A DNA stretch of 64,000 nt from Chloroflexota bacterium (GCA_016234495.1 JACRBI010000008.1:62001-126000); one strand, 5' to 3'; numbered from the stretch's first letter, positions 53,696-62,621 are shown. The notes: generated by a model not told the origin, from the sequence alone. Numbers and translations: made by a program.

Positions 53696-54812
53696 ATTTG
53701 AAAATCCCATACGCGGCAAAGACACCTTCCATCGCCTGCCTGCAATCTTGCATGGCTTTTTCGCGCCATTTGGTTTCAGCGGGAAAGAATAACTCTTCGT
53801 ATTCTTTCCTGACTGCGCTGCGCTGCGCATCTGATTTTGCGCCGTGTTGAAATAAACGGTTTTCCAAAATGGTGGCGCGCATGCTGCGGATTTGATTCGG
53901 AAGGCCGTCCCCGAATGTGCCGAATTCAAAACAGGTGGCGAATAATTTTTTGGATGGATATTTTTCATCGCGCAATTTATAAAAATATTCGGTGATGTCG
54001 CCGCTGACGCTGTAGAAATCGGACGGGGTGGCGGCCACGATCAGCGGATAATTAAAGCGCCGCGTCAATTCCTGGCTGGAGGCTGGTTCGCGCGTCGAGT
54101 TTACGAAACTCATCTGGTAGCGCGGACCGTAGCCCGTGTGCATGTCGAGATGAATGACTTGCTCATACTCATCGAATGCGCGCTGGAAAAGTCCGCGCAT
54201 CACCTGCGTGCTCTCCTGCGTGGACTGCCCGCCGAACTGCACGCCGCGCGGGTGGCGGTACTGCCCGCTTAACATGCCTTGTCGAATGCGAAGAATGCCC
54301 AACTTGACGATCCTGCCGATCAGGCGCGAGAGAAAAGCAACATCGCTTGCGAATAGATTTGTAATAGGGCGCGCAGGATTTAATAGCGGAGTCAACGGCT
54401 CGTAATCTGGGTTGATCTTCGGGTCGAAGTTTTCATCCCAGATGAAATTGCGGTTTAAGTCGGCGTTGTTTTCGTTATAGCGGCGGCGATTCTTCATGCC
54501 CCATGGATTGATGGCATGGACGAGGAGCAAGCCTGTATTTTCTACATTGAGTCTCGGCGCGAATTCATCCATGAAGATTTTAAGCATCACCGAACCGACA
54601 TAACCTTCAATTCCATGCAAGCCTGTTGAGATGACGATGAGATTCTCTTTTTTGCGCGGCTCTGCCCAGGCGTAGTCAATGCTGAGGGCTGGGTCGGTTT
54701 TTAGCGGAACAGACTCAAGGCGAGATGAATTCCACTTGGGACGCAGCAATTCAAAGTCACGAATGAAGCGCGCGCGGGAGTCTTCGTAAGATGAGGGGAA
54801 GAGAGTGTCCAT
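53694..54812 (-). CDS. DUF2817/M14-like metallohydrolase
   Basis: This 372-residue protein resembles the DUF2817 branch of M14 zinc carboxypeptidases: ISTGLHGIEGYVGSVML gives His66 and Glu69 as zinc ligands, VHAINPWGMKNRRRYNENN continues the fold, and VIHLDMHTGYGPRYQ supplies the later His. It likely cleaves a peptide or amide substrate. ATG at 54812 overlaps the last base of the upstream transporter stop (TAATG), so it is translated with a YfcC-type carrier, which could import its substrate. Confidence 0.82.
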   Translation of the reverse strand: MDTLFPSSYEDSRARFIRDFELLRPKWNSSRLESVPLKTDPALSIDYAWAEPRKKENLIVISTGLHGIEGYVGSVMLKIFMDEFAPRLNVENTGLLLVHAINPWGMKNRRRYNENNADLNRNFIWDENFDPKINPDYEPLTPLLNPARPITNLFASDVAFLSRLIGRIVKLGILRIRQGMLSGQYRHPRGVQFGGQSTQESTQVMRGLFQRAFDEYEQVIHLDMHTGYGPRYQMSFVNSTREPASSQELTRRFNYPLIVAATPSDFYSVSGDITEYFYKLRDEKYPSKKLFATCFEFGTFGDGLPNQIRSMRATILENRLFQHGAKSDAQRSAVRKEYEELFFPAETKWREKAMQDCRQAMEGVFAAYGIFK

Positions 54813-56260
54813 TAGAAAGGTCCAAATCCAATCACCACGGCGATTCCCAAAAAAGCAACAGTGGCGAGAATCACCCATAGCCAGAGTTTGGCTGTCCAGC
54901 GCAGCCACTTGGGGTAGCTGACAACCGTCAGGCCGAGGCTGATGAGCAGCACGGGGTTGGTGGGGTAGGCGAGGTTGGAGAAACCGTCGCCGAAGATGTA
55001 GGCGAGCACGGCGGTCTGGCGGGTGACGCCGATCAGGTCGGCGAGCGGCAAAACGATGGGCATCATCAGGAAGGCTTTGGCCGAGCCTGACGCGATGAAG
55101 AATTCGATGCCGAGGGCGAGGATGTAAACCACGAGCGCGCCGGGAAAAGCGCCGAGTTTTTGGAACGGTTCCGCCGCTGCGTGAAGAATGGTGTCGGTCA
55201 CGCCTCCGCTGTCAATAATGAATCGGATGCTGGCTGCCATGAGAATCAGCGGGACGGAGGGAGCGAGTCCGCCCCAACCTTCGACCAGTCCCTGCCAAAC
55301 TTTTTTGCCGCCCGCGCCTGAAAGGAATCCTGCTCCCAGCCCGCCGATGAGGAAGAGGATGCCAACGATGGGCAGGGAATAATCTGAAATGGCGGGTACG
55401 AATGGCCCCATGAGCATGACGGCAAAGATGAAGATGAGGAAGTAGCCAAAGAAAGCCAGCGCGCGATTCTGTTTTGGGTCTTCGGCGATGAGTGAAGCAT
55501 CTACGCCTTTATATTTTTCGCGCTCGGCATTGTCTTCACCGTGGACGAGAGACGCTTTGGGGTCTTTGTCTATTTTGCGGGCGTAGGCGGTTAGGAAGGA
55601 GATGAAGATCAGGTAGATCACAAGGAAGATGATGATGCGAAACCATGCGCCTGAGAAAAGCGGCAGCCCTGCGAGTTGTTGTGCCACACCGAGTGTGTAT
55701 GGATTTGAGATGGCGGCAGAGAAACCCATGTTGGTGGCAAGGATGGACATGCCCAGCCCGACCAACGCATCCCAACCGAGGGAGTACGAGAGTGCGATCA
55801 TCACCGGCACAAGCAGGACGACTTCTTCAAAGGTGCCGAGGGTGGCGCCGAGGAACATGAATGCGAGCGAGACCATCCACAGAAGCGTATATTTTCGTCC
55901 GCTGAAACGGCGCACGATGTTGCCGATGAAGGCGCGCAGTGTGCCGGTCTTGTCCATCACGGCGAAGGCGCCGCCTGCAAAGAACAACACCACGATGATG
56001 ACGATGACGGTCAATCCGCTGGAACTGCCGAGGACTTCAAACGGTGCAACGAACCAGCGCCAGATGGGGTAGTCGGGACGGTCAATGAGTTGGTAGGAGG
56101 TGGAGTCTATCGTTTCGCGCCCGTCCACTTGAATGCGGGTGTACTGCCCTGCGGGAACGACGAGAGTCAGAAGCCCCGCGACCATCATCAAGATAAATAA
56201 AATAACGAGCGATTGAATGAACGCTCGTTTGCCGATCTGCGCGCCTGCTTTTTGTTCCAT
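54812..56260 (-). CDS. YfcC/C4-dicarboxylate-type anaerobic carrier
   Basis: This 482-residue protein has about 12 membrane segments and the family features: LVVPAGQYTRIQVDGRETID after the first helix, GTFEEVVLLVPVMIALSYSLG, NMGFSAAISNPYTLGVAQQLAG, and YPTNPVLLISLGL near the end. Members of YfcC (related to ArcD/DcuC) carry amino acids, peptides or dicarboxylates. A GGAG site precedes the ATG. Pairing with a DUF2817 hydrolase suggests uptake of a peptide-like compound. Confidence 0.88.
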   Translation of the reverse strand: MEQKAGAQIGKRAFIQSLVILFILMMVAGLLTLVVPAGQYTRIQVDGRETIDSTSYQLIDRPDYPIWRWFVAPFEVLGSSSGLTVIVIIVVLFFAGGAFAVMDKTGTLRAFIGNIVRRFSGRKYTLLWMVSLAFMFLGATLGTFEEVVLLVPVMIALSYSLGWDALVGLGMSILATNMGFSAAISNPYTLGVAQQLAGLPLFSGAWFRIIIFLVIYLIFISFLTAYARKIDKDPKASLVHGEDNAEREKYKGVDASLIAEDPKQNRALAFFGYFLIFIFAVMLMGPFVPAISDYSLPIVGILFLIGGLGAGFLSGAGGKKVWQGLVEGWGGLAPSVPLILMAASIRFIIDSGGVTDTILHAAAEPFQKLGAFPGALVVYILALGIEFFIASGSAKAFLMMPIVLPLADLIGVTRQTAVLAYIFGDGFSNLAYPTNPVLLISLGLTVVSYPKWLRWTAKLWLWVILATVAFLGIAVVIGFGPF

Positions 56261-56833
56261 GGGGATGCTCCTGTGTTGGATTTAAACGAACTTTACCATA
56301 GAACCAAAAGATCATTTGTTAACGAAGTCGGATGCCCTGCAAGCCATTCATAACCCACCACATAAGGTGAGCAGAGGCCGCTGATGATTCCGCATTCCAA
56401 CCCGCCAATATCAAATTTACCTATCATTGTTGGTTTCGATACAACAGATCAATACTGCCTCTCAACCAGCGGCATGTTCGTTTATTTATATTGGCTCTCC
56501 CGTTTCTCCCGAAAAGGCATCGGGACGATGTGGCGGGAAAATCTTTACAAGGAGATTTTTAGGCTTTTTTCCTTCGTGCCCCTCACCTGCACTGCGCGGC
56601 AGCGCGGTGCAGGTGTTGTCTCCTTTGTGGTTGAAAAAAAAGATTCCCGTTAAAAACGGTAGAACCTTAATATTGTATTCTCTATTTGGCGGGTATAGTC
56701 CAGGCAGGTCTGAAATAATACCCGTATACATGATATGTACCCCGCGATAATTCTATTCCTCTAAATCCAGTCAGGTCAATAAACAGACAAGGACGATGGA
56801 AAAGGGAGTTTTTTATTCATGACTTCTGGTGCT
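56261..56833. other. Gene-free stretch upstream of the YfcC gene
   Basis: No supportable gene in about 570 bases. It contains a palindrome around CACCTGCAC/GTGCAGGTG (56584-56615) of the family also seen at 6605, 26935 and 42600, and a weak minus-strand terminator candidate for the light cluster: CCGTT/AACGG stem (56647-56659) followed by eight T on the minus strand. Confidence 0.55.
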
Positions 56834-57841
56834 TTATGAGTCTGTGGAGGTTTGTACGGCTTGGGGTCTTGGTTTAAAGAGATTTATGACCCAGTTAACG
56901 ATTAAGAAAATGCCGTAGAGCAGGAAGATCGTGAAATAGTCTATGAACGGGATGCGAATGACTTCGTTCCATGCCCCGAGACGGCCCATGTAGGCACATG
57001 TTCCAACGGTGACGACAAGGAAGATCGCTGCGATGATGCGCTTTGTCCATGTACTGAGCCCGAGCCCGTGCATTTGTGTCAGCACGATCATGGCGCCAAA
57101 CCCGAAGGCAAACATCGGCCACATATCCCGCCCCTGAAATATAGCTACGGCTACGCCGTGAATCAACACAAAGACCTCAAGGAAGAACGTCCACCACTTG
57201 TTTAGGTGGGCGCGGTTGAATAACAACACGGCTTGAACAATGATCAGGAAGTTGTAGTAAAAGCCCATCAAATGGCCGGCGGTGTTGGTGGTGGGGTGAT
57301 ACCAGTAATCGTAGATGATCGCCCAGGTGAAGAAGTATCCATGATAATGCCTGATGATCTCTGTGAAGGCCTGGCGGAATTTGAACTTTTTTCCGAAGAT
57401 CAATCCCCGGCGCGGCGCTTCGAGAATGATGATAAAGATCAGCATGAGAGCCACCGAACCGAGTGCAGTGACTTCGGGTACATCCTGCGCAAGACCATCA
57501 TAAAACAATTGAGTCTGAACGATGTGCAGGAGCGAAAAGGCGACGTTTACCGCGATCATCGCCCAATTGAACCAACGCAGGTCGTTGGCGTATTTTGGTT
57601 TCTCGCGGCGCGCGAACCAGATGATGCCCCATGCCAGCAAATTGTGCAAAATGTAGCCCAGCCAGGCGGTCAGTCGCGCCAGATCGCTCCGCTCAACCAG
57701 ACGATATGGATATGCAAAGGGAACCGTGTGCCCGACGATTTCGAAGCGCGTCAGGTTGATGGCAGTGATGCCAATGATCGCCGTCAGTGCGGCAGATGCG
57801 AATACACCGATCCAGATATATTTCAAAGATGAATTTTTCAT
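56834..57841 (-). CDS. Polytopic membrane protein of the heliorhodopsin cluster
   Basis: I do not recognise this 335-residue protein. It has nine or ten predicted membrane segments and an unusual His/Tyr-rich stretch (EIIRHYHGYFFTWAIIYDYW, then YHPTTNTAGHLMGFYY) plus a conserved-looking LLHIVQTQLFYDG. The histidines could bind a metal or cofactor. ATG at 57841 has a GGAG site and lies two bases from the stop of the DUF1295 gene, so the two are coupled. Its position makes it a candidate partner or target of the heliorhodopsin system. Confidence 0.75.
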   Translation of the reverse strand: MKNSSLKYIWIGVFASAALTAIIGITAINLTRFEIVGHTVPFAYPYRLVERSDLARLTAWLGYILHNLLAWGIIWFARREKPKYANDLRWFNWAMIAVNVAFSLLHIVQTQLFYDGLAQDVPEVTALGSVALMLIFIIILEAPRRGLIFGKKFKFRQAFTEIIRHYHGYFFTWAIIYDYWYHPTTNTAGHLMGFYYNFLIIVQAVLLFNRAHLNKWWTFFLEVFVLIHGVAVAIFQGRDMWPMFAFGFGAMIVLTQMHGLGLSTWTKRIIAAIFLVVTVGTCAYMGRLGAWNEVIRIPFIDYFTIFLLYGIFLIVNWVINLFKPRPQAVQTSTDS

Positions 57842-57843
57842 GG

Positions 57844-58731
57844 CTATCTCCAGAGAATCAAGACAGGCGTCTTCTTCTTGTATTCTTCGTAATCCGCCTG
57901 CCCGCCCCATTTTGCGTCCGCTTTCTTCTCAAGCAGGGGGATACCGCTGACGCGGGTGAGGAGCAGGGTCACGAACAGCGGGGAGATCATCGTGACCCAT
58001 TGCCAGCCTTGCAGAACAGGGATGGCGATGATGGCGATGCCGATCCACAGCACGATCTCGCCGAAGTAGTTGGGATGACGCGAGCGCGACCACAATCCTG
58101 TGCGGATGAACCTGCCCTTGTTGGCGGGGTCGGCGTTGAAGCGGCTCTTTTGCGCGTCGGCAACGATTTCGATGACGAAGCCGGTCAGCCAAACCAGGGC
58201 GCCGACGATAGCGAACGCGTCCAAATCCTTTCGTGTGGCAGATGTGATTGCCACCAGCGCGGCCGCGGCAGTGAAGGTGACCCACAGTCCCTGGATGGTC
58301 CACACATTGAGGAAGTGCATGAAGTTCGGCTTGAGTTCGTCGAAGCGGTCATCCTTGCCAGCCTTTTGGATGCGGCTGAAGAGGAATGTGCCGAGACGAA
58401 TCGCCCAGACGATGACCAGCGCCGCCATGAGGATCGAACGCGCGTCGAGTGGAACGGTGTAGCGGCTGTAGCAAAGCGTGACGCCTGTCACGGTGATGTA
58501 GGTGATGCTCCCAGTGATGTCGAAAAACTTTTCGGTCTGATAAATGTAGGCAGGGATGAAGGCCAGCCACTGGATAAGGAAGGCCAGAGCGACGGCGATG
58601 GCGAAGACGGGAATCGTGCCGAGCATCGCGCCGCCCTGACTTCCCGCGAGAGCAACCAGATAGCCAGCCAGAATCAAAATGGGAAATATGATGAGCGAAC
58701 TGCGGTCCGTCTTTTTAATGGAATTTTTCAA
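57844..58731 (-). CDS. DUF1295 / steroid 5-alpha-reductase-like membrane protein
   Basis: This 295-residue protein has about seven membrane segments and the DUF1295 pattern: QTEKFFDITGSITYITVTG, ADAQKSRFNADP, and LWSRSRHPNYFGEIVLWIGI with the family's invariant Arg-His-Pro-Asn-Tyr. Relatives reduce double bonds in lipids or isoprenoids with NADPH. The start is TTG at 58731 (GAGGAG site), since no ATG fits. It lies 29 bp after the heliorhodopsin gene. A role in modifying a membrane isoprenoid or retinoid is an attractive guess, not shown. Confidence 0.8.
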   Translation of the reverse strand: MKNSIKKTDRSSLIIFPILILAGYLVALAGSQGGAMLGTIPVFAIAVALAFLIQWLAFIPAYIYQTEKFFDITGSITYITVTGVTLCYSRYTVPLDARSILMAALVIVWAIRLGTFLFSRIQKAGKDDRFDELKPNFMHFLNVWTIQGLWVTFTAAAALVAITSATRKDLDAFAIVGALVWLTGFVIEIVADAQKSRFNADPANKGRFIRTGLWSRSRHPNYFGEIVLWIGIAIIAIPVLQGWQWVTMISPLFVTLLLTRVSGIPLLEKKADAKWGGQADYEEYKKKTPVLILWR

Positions 58732-58760
58732 GGTTTTCTCCTCGAGCGTCTTTTTTCGTT

Positions 58761-59540
58761 CTATACTGGAGCCAGCGTACCGGCAAAAATCATCCAGGCT
58801 AAAACTGTTTTTGCAACAAGGCTGAGGATAACGAAAGCGCGTTCGCCATACAGGTAGTCTTTCCACGGCCCGATCTTTTTGTATTGCAGGTACATGTTGA
58901 TCGCGAATGTGTTGAAGAACACAAACAGCGTCGGGATGATGGCGTAAACAAAAGCGGGTGGTTTCGCTTCACCGCCGGAGGCGATGGAGCCGAAGAAATA
59001 GATGAAAATTACCAACCAGGGGATGATGCCGGCAATCGAGCCGAAAGTGAATGGTGTCCAGTCCAGTTTTTCCCGGCCCTGATTCAGGCTTTCCATTAGC
59101 AGGCCAAGCAGGTTCATCATGGCGTTCAAACCGAACATCAGGAGGATGGCGCCCAGGTCCCAGACCCCGGCTAACATGCCAATCAGCACAATCATCAATG
59201 ATGAACTGAGGGCATATTCGTAGAAGCGAACGGGATTCTTACCCAGCTTAAGGTTTTCAACATAGTGCGAGTAGCCAATGGTTGAAAGATAGAAGTGCGC
59301 AACCGCCGAGAGTAGCAGGAAGATCGCCACCGAGGGGCCGAGCGGTAGTTCGTAGAAGAGTTTGGCTTGCGGGGAAAGCGAGAAGGTGGCAGTATCAAAA
59401 CTGAGGAAATTTGTAAAGACAGGATAAGTGGTGTCGTTGCTGACGACCCACATAAATGCTCCCTGAATCAAGTGCAGAAATCCCATGATTAAGTTGAAGC
59501 GACGCAGTTTTGAATACTGCTTATCGTTGGTTGCAGACAT
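58761..59540 (-). CDS. Heliorhodopsin
   Basis: This 259-residue protein has seven membrane segments and the heliorhodopsin signature rather than that of type-1 rhodopsins. The retinal-binding lysine is Lys244 in YGERAFVILSLVAKTVLAW, the counter-ion is Glu108 in VRFYEYALSSS, and the conserved His23 (GFLHLIQG) and His82 (AHFYLSTIGYSH) are in place, agreeing with known heliorhodopsins. Residue GREKLDW after helix five is also typical. ATG at 59540 has an AAAGGAG site. It does not look like a pump; function of the family is debated. It lies 130 bp after a CarH-like regulator gene. Confidence 0.93.
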   Translation of the reverse strand: MSATNDKQYSKLRRFNLIMGFLHLIQGAFMWVVSNDTTYPVFTNFLSFDTATFSLSPQAKLFYELPLGPSVAIFLLLSAVAHFYLSTIGYSHYVENLKLGKNPVRFYEYALSSSLMIVLIGMLAGVWDLGAILLMFGLNAMMNLLGLLMESLNQGREKLDWTPFTFGSIAGIIPWLVIFIYFFGSIASGGEAKPPAFVYAIIPTLFVFFNTFAINMYLQYKKIGPWKDYLYGERAFVILSLVAKTVLAWMIFAGTLAPV

Positions 59541-59670
59541 TGGTTTTACTCCTTTGAGTTTGCGGGTTGTTTTTTTAAGTTTGATACCCGTCGCGGCTTT
59601 TGAGTGGCTGCAACGGGGTGTAGGCTTTGAACAGATACAATAGTGGAAAATAGATTTAAGATCTCCTTGT

Positions 59671-60984
59671 TTATGTTTTGAGGCCGGCGCTTTCAAGTTT
59701 CAACCAATCGCTGATTTCCTTTCCTTCGTCTTTCATCACCATGTCAACTGATTGGGCATACGCCGTTAGATAGGCTGGCAACATGGCAGCGGAAATTTGA
59801 TGGCTGGTCAACAGGTTGCTGATCCACATGATGTCTGTGGACAGGTGGGAGATGTCTCCGAGTTCGAGCGCGGCGATCAGGCTGTCGCCGAGGAAGCGGT
59901 TGGCGAAGTCGATATATTCGGCGGGGCGGACGCGCGTCTCGATGGCGTCGGTCAGCGCGGCTTCGATTTGATGGCGCGCGGTTTGAAATGCCGATGACAT
60001 TTGCAGGAGTGATTTCTTGACTCGCTCCTCCGCAGGCGTGGGGCGCGGATTGACGACCAGTTCTTCGATCACGGGAAGTGACTGCTCGATGGTGTTGCCG
60101 AGAAAGTGGGCAGGGATGCGCGCTTGCAATCCGCTGATAGAGTTGAACACGCTGCCGCCGAACGCCGATGCAATTCCCTTTTTGTTCAGCGCGCGCGCCA
60201 TCTCTCGCAGAGACACTGCGTTGACAAGAGTCTGCGCGGCAAGGATCACCAGTTTGGATTTCGTGACAGCGAGCGTCTCTTCGATCTGGTCAATGGGTAC
60301 GTTCGCACCGAGGTGGATCGCGTTCCAGCCGCGGCGCCGCAAAAACAGGGTGAGCAACAACAATGGGAACGCGTGCCCCTCGTTGGGAGGGCAGGCCAGC
60401 AAAATGGCTTCGTTTCGAGCGGGCGGCGGCGTGGCGCTGATGAGCGCCTGCAATTTGCGTGTGGCAATTTCCGACGTGAAATGCTCCTGCTGAACGGTGG
60501 CTTTTCCCTGATGCCAGAGTCCTCCGATCTCGGACATGCCGCGCATGACGATTTCCACGCAGGCGACCTCAACCGAATTGGCGGCAAACGCCTGATTTAA
60601 GATTTGCTCGGCGTGGGATGTTTCGTACTTGAGACAGGCGGATAGCCAATCGCTTCGCATCGCTTCCAGGCTGGAAGTGGGTGCGCCGGCCCGGGCAACG
60701 GTCAGCGCTGACGAGGCCGCACCAGCCAACGGGTCGGAGCCTGACGCGAGTTGTTCGTTCCACATGTCCACCGCGTGAGAAATCGAAAGTCCCTCGGCTT
60801 GTCGCGCCAACAGCCATCTGATCGTCTCGATGTCAAATTGCGAATAGAGACGGTGGCCGCCTGCGGTGCGCTGGGGGAGGGGCAGGCCGTAGCGGCGTTC
60901 CCAGGCGCGCAGAGTGTCGGCGGGAAGGCCTGTCTCGTTGAGCACGACTTTTAAATTGAAGGTGGGAGATTTGCTGATGGACAT
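59671..60984 (-). CDS. MerR-family B12-binding (CarH/LitR-like) light regulator
   Basis: This 437-residue regulator has a MerR helix-turn-helix (FNLKVVLNETGLPADTLRAW, then RRYGLPLPQRTAGGHRLYS), a helical B12-cap region with the CarH W-x9-EH motif as Trp157 to Glu167-His168, and a cobalamin domain with His204 in PPNEGHAFPLLLL as likely axial ligand. CarH proteins hold DNA in the dark with adenosyl-B12 and release it in light. About 125 residues at the C-terminus are extra to CarH and may form another sensor or oligomer domain. AGGAG precedes the ATG. It very likely controls itself and the heliorhodopsin operon. Confidence 0.88.
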   Translation of the reverse strand: MSISKSPTFNLKVVLNETGLPADTLRAWERRYGLPLPQRTAGGHRLYSQFDIETIRWLLARQAEGLSISHAVDMWNEQLASGSDPLAGAASSALTVARAGAPTSSLEAMRSDWLSACLKYETSHAEQILNQAFAANSVEVACVEIVMRGMSEIGGLWHQGKATVQQEHFTSEIATRKLQALISATPPPARNEAILLACPPNEGHAFPLLLLTLFLRRRGWNAIHLGANVPIDQIEETLAVTKSKLVILAAQTLVNAVSLREMARALNKKGIASAFGGSVFNSISGLQARIPAHFLGNTIEQSLPVIEELVVNPRPTPAEERVKKSLLQMSSAFQTARHQIEAALTDAIETRVRPAEYIDFANRFLGDSLIAALELGDISHLSTDIMWISNLLTSHQISAAMLPAYLTAYAQSVDMVMKDEGKEISDWLKLESAGLKT

Positions 60985-61016
60985 GTTGGACTCCTCATGA
61001 ATTTCGTTCGGAGCGT

Positions 61017-61044
61017 ATTATACACGGCGTCCATTATTTGTCAA
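61017..61044 (-). promoter_or_regulatory. Consensus promoter of the light-cluster regulator
   Basis: On the minus strand TTGACA (61039-61044) and TATAAT (61017-61022) are exact consensus hexamers, 16 bp apart, about 33 bases before the regulator ATG. Such a strong promoter fits a repressor-controlled gene. Confidence 0.75.
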
Positions 61045-61070
61045 GATATACTGTGCAAAATATTGACAAA
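61037..61070. promoter_or_regulatory. Candidate operator of the CarH-like regulator
   Basis: TTTGTCAA (61037-61044) and TTGACAAA (61063-61070) are perfect inverted arms 18 bases apart; the first arm overlaps the -35 box. A repressor bound here would block the promoter. CarH sites elsewhere contain repeated TGTACA-like units, and TGTGCA is present at 61052-61057. Confidence 0.55.
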
Positions 61071-61122
61071 GCGGACGAATCTTGTGCATTAGGGATTTGG
61101 GGTGCCTGTTCTGGATGGGTAA

Positions 61123-61317
61123 GAAGCGACCCGTCGGGTCAAGTCAAATTTCCCCGTGTGCAGAGTTGTCGCGCTGACCGTACCCGATTACGAGTCGACG
61201 CGTGAGAAAGCCAAACAATCTGGGGTGGACGATATCCTTGTCAAAGGCGCGCCAGTCAAAACAATCATTCTAGCTATTTTGAATCAAATTCCCGCGACTT
61301 TCCCCATGTCAGGATAA
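61123..61317 (+). pseudogene. Remnant of a response-regulator receiver domain
   Basis: The plus-strand frame reads VCRVVALTVPDYESTREKAK, then GVDDILVKGAP and ILAILNQIP before the stop at 61315. This matches the second half of a NarL-type receiver (LT..D, GAD..L.KGAP). The first half with the phospho-acceptor Asp and the output domain are missing. It overlaps the end of the minus-strand gene at 61274 by 44 bases. Confidence 0.5.
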
Positions 61318-61471
61318 CGCCGAAAATAACCGCGAAGCGGAAACTGGTTTCCCAGTCTATGATACTTTCGCCGTGTCCAATGAGGTTCCAGAGAAATGCC
61401 ACGAGCATAACAGTGACCAGGGTCACTGCGAATACGGTTACAAATTCAATGACCAGTTTTTTGATATTCAT
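61274..61471 (-). CDS. Small two-helix membrane protein
   Basis: This 65-residue protein has two membrane segments (VIEFVTVFAVTLVTVMLVAF and FRFAVIFGVILTW) and a basic start. ATG at 61471 has an AAAGGAG site, which supports a real gene. Its start overlaps the end of the preceding gene by 26 bases. No family recognised; it belongs to the run of small membrane proteins at the right edge. Confidence 0.6.
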   Translation of the reverse strand: MNIKKLVIEFVTVFAVTLVTVMLVAFLWNLIGHGESIIDWETSFRFAVIFGVILTWGKSREFDSK

Positions 61472-61904
61472 TTTTCTCTCCTTTGGAAAGGGAATAGCCC
61501 GACAAGCCAATGCCTACAATATATAAAATACTCTGAAGGACATTGACCTGCCAGCGTCCATGCCCAATGTATGAGGAGGCAAGAAAAGCCATCACTTCGA
61601 TAAAACCGATCACGAAAACCAGCGTCCAGAAAGCTGATTTTTCACCGGCGACCAGATTTTTGCGGATGAGCGGCCACGTCAGCACGGAAACCATCAGCGC
61701 GCAGGAGTTGTACAGGATCGTAAAGCAATTGAGCGCAGCAATCGTCTTGGCGCTAAGCCCTGCAATTTCAGCTTCTGAAAAAGACGCCACCTGCAAAATT
61801 GGGGAGTCTTTCTTGAGCACGATGACATAGCACAATATGGTAAAGGCAAGGATAAAGTTGATGTCACACCAGATTGAAAGGACTATCGAACCTTTTTTCA
61901 ACAT
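61446..61904 (-). CDS. Hypothetical four-helix membrane protein
   Basis: This 152-residue protein has four membrane segments (starting SIVLSIWCDINFILAFTIL) with short loops. No family recognised, though the pattern recalls small DUF-type membrane proteins next to DUF4386 genes. AAGGAG precedes the ATG. Co-directional with the neighbours on both sides. Confidence 0.65.
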   Translation of the reverse strand: MLKKGSIVLSIWCDINFILAFTILCYVIVLKKDSPILQVASFSEAEIAGLSAKTIAALNCFTILYNSCALMVSVLTWPLIRKNLVAGEKSAFWTLVFVIGFIEVMAFLASSYIGHGRWQVNVLQSILYIVGIGLSGYSLSKGEKNEYQKTGH

Positions 61905-61937
61905 TTCTTCTCCTTGTGATGGGTAGTCAAATTTAAC

Positions 61938-62621
61938 TCAGGAAGGTTTCTGCTCTTTTGCGCCCATGATTAGAAGCCACAAGGTTAGCCCAAATTCTGC
62001 AATGAAGCCAAGCGGATAGCTTACATAGGTGATGGCCGTGAAACCTGGGAAGAGGAAAGACTGAAGGAAGGTTGACAACCAGGTAAAACAATGAACCATC
62101 AGCACGACTCCTAAAAATTTGGGAAAGAAGCCTGACTTGTAAACCAAATAGCCAAGCGGAAAGAGCCAGGCGCCAGAGAATAGCCAGGCGACAGTAAACG
62201 TTTTTTCGCGTAGATCGAGAAAGAACATTGCCAGAGATTGCAATTGATCCACCTGGAATACGTTCAAGTAATCAGGACCATTCATCAACAACTGGCTGGC
62301 AACCAGAAAAAGATCACTAGCACATTGGATAACGAAACTGCCCATGTTTAATAACAAGAACAGGAGAGCAAGGTTCTTATTAACCGGTTTGAGCAAAACG
62401 TAGAGAGCCCAGGCGGCCAAAAAGAAAAGCGCAGCGGCGAGTAGATCGCCTACAACAGTGATGGTGAATAACCCTTCATGAGCCATGATATTATTGACTG
62501 TTGTTGCGGCATCTCCAGACACGATATAGCTATCGCGCCATACGTCACTACTGATATGAGTCACCATGTAAACGAGGTACAGGAGCCCCGCCATTCTTGC
62601 GGTTTTATTGATTGAATTCAT
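61938..62621 (-). CDS. DUF4386-family membrane protein
   Basis: This 227-residue protein has six membrane segments and the DUF4386 pattern: TARMAGLLYLVYMVTHISSD, VGDLLAAALFFLAAWALYVL, and FPLGYLVYKSGFFPKFLG. Function unknown. AAGGAG precedes the ATG. A related protein is encoded at 62742. Confidence 0.85.
   Translation of the reverse strand: MNSINKTARMAGLLYLVYMVTHISSDVWRDSYIVSGDAATTVNNIMAHEGLFTITVVGDLLAAALFFLAAWALYVLLKPVNKNLALLFLLLNMGSFVIQCASDLFLVASQLLMNGPDYLNVFQVDQLQSLAMFFLDLREKTFTVAWLFSGAWLFPLGYLVYKSGFFPKFLGVVLMVHCFTWLSTFLQSFLFPGFTAITYVSYPLGFIAEFGLTLWLLIMGAKEQKPS

Noticed and set aside
58761-59540. Type-1 proton-pumping rhodopsin
   Set aside because: Motifs and residue positions fit heliorhodopsin; the DTE/DTD-type pump motif of helix three is absent.
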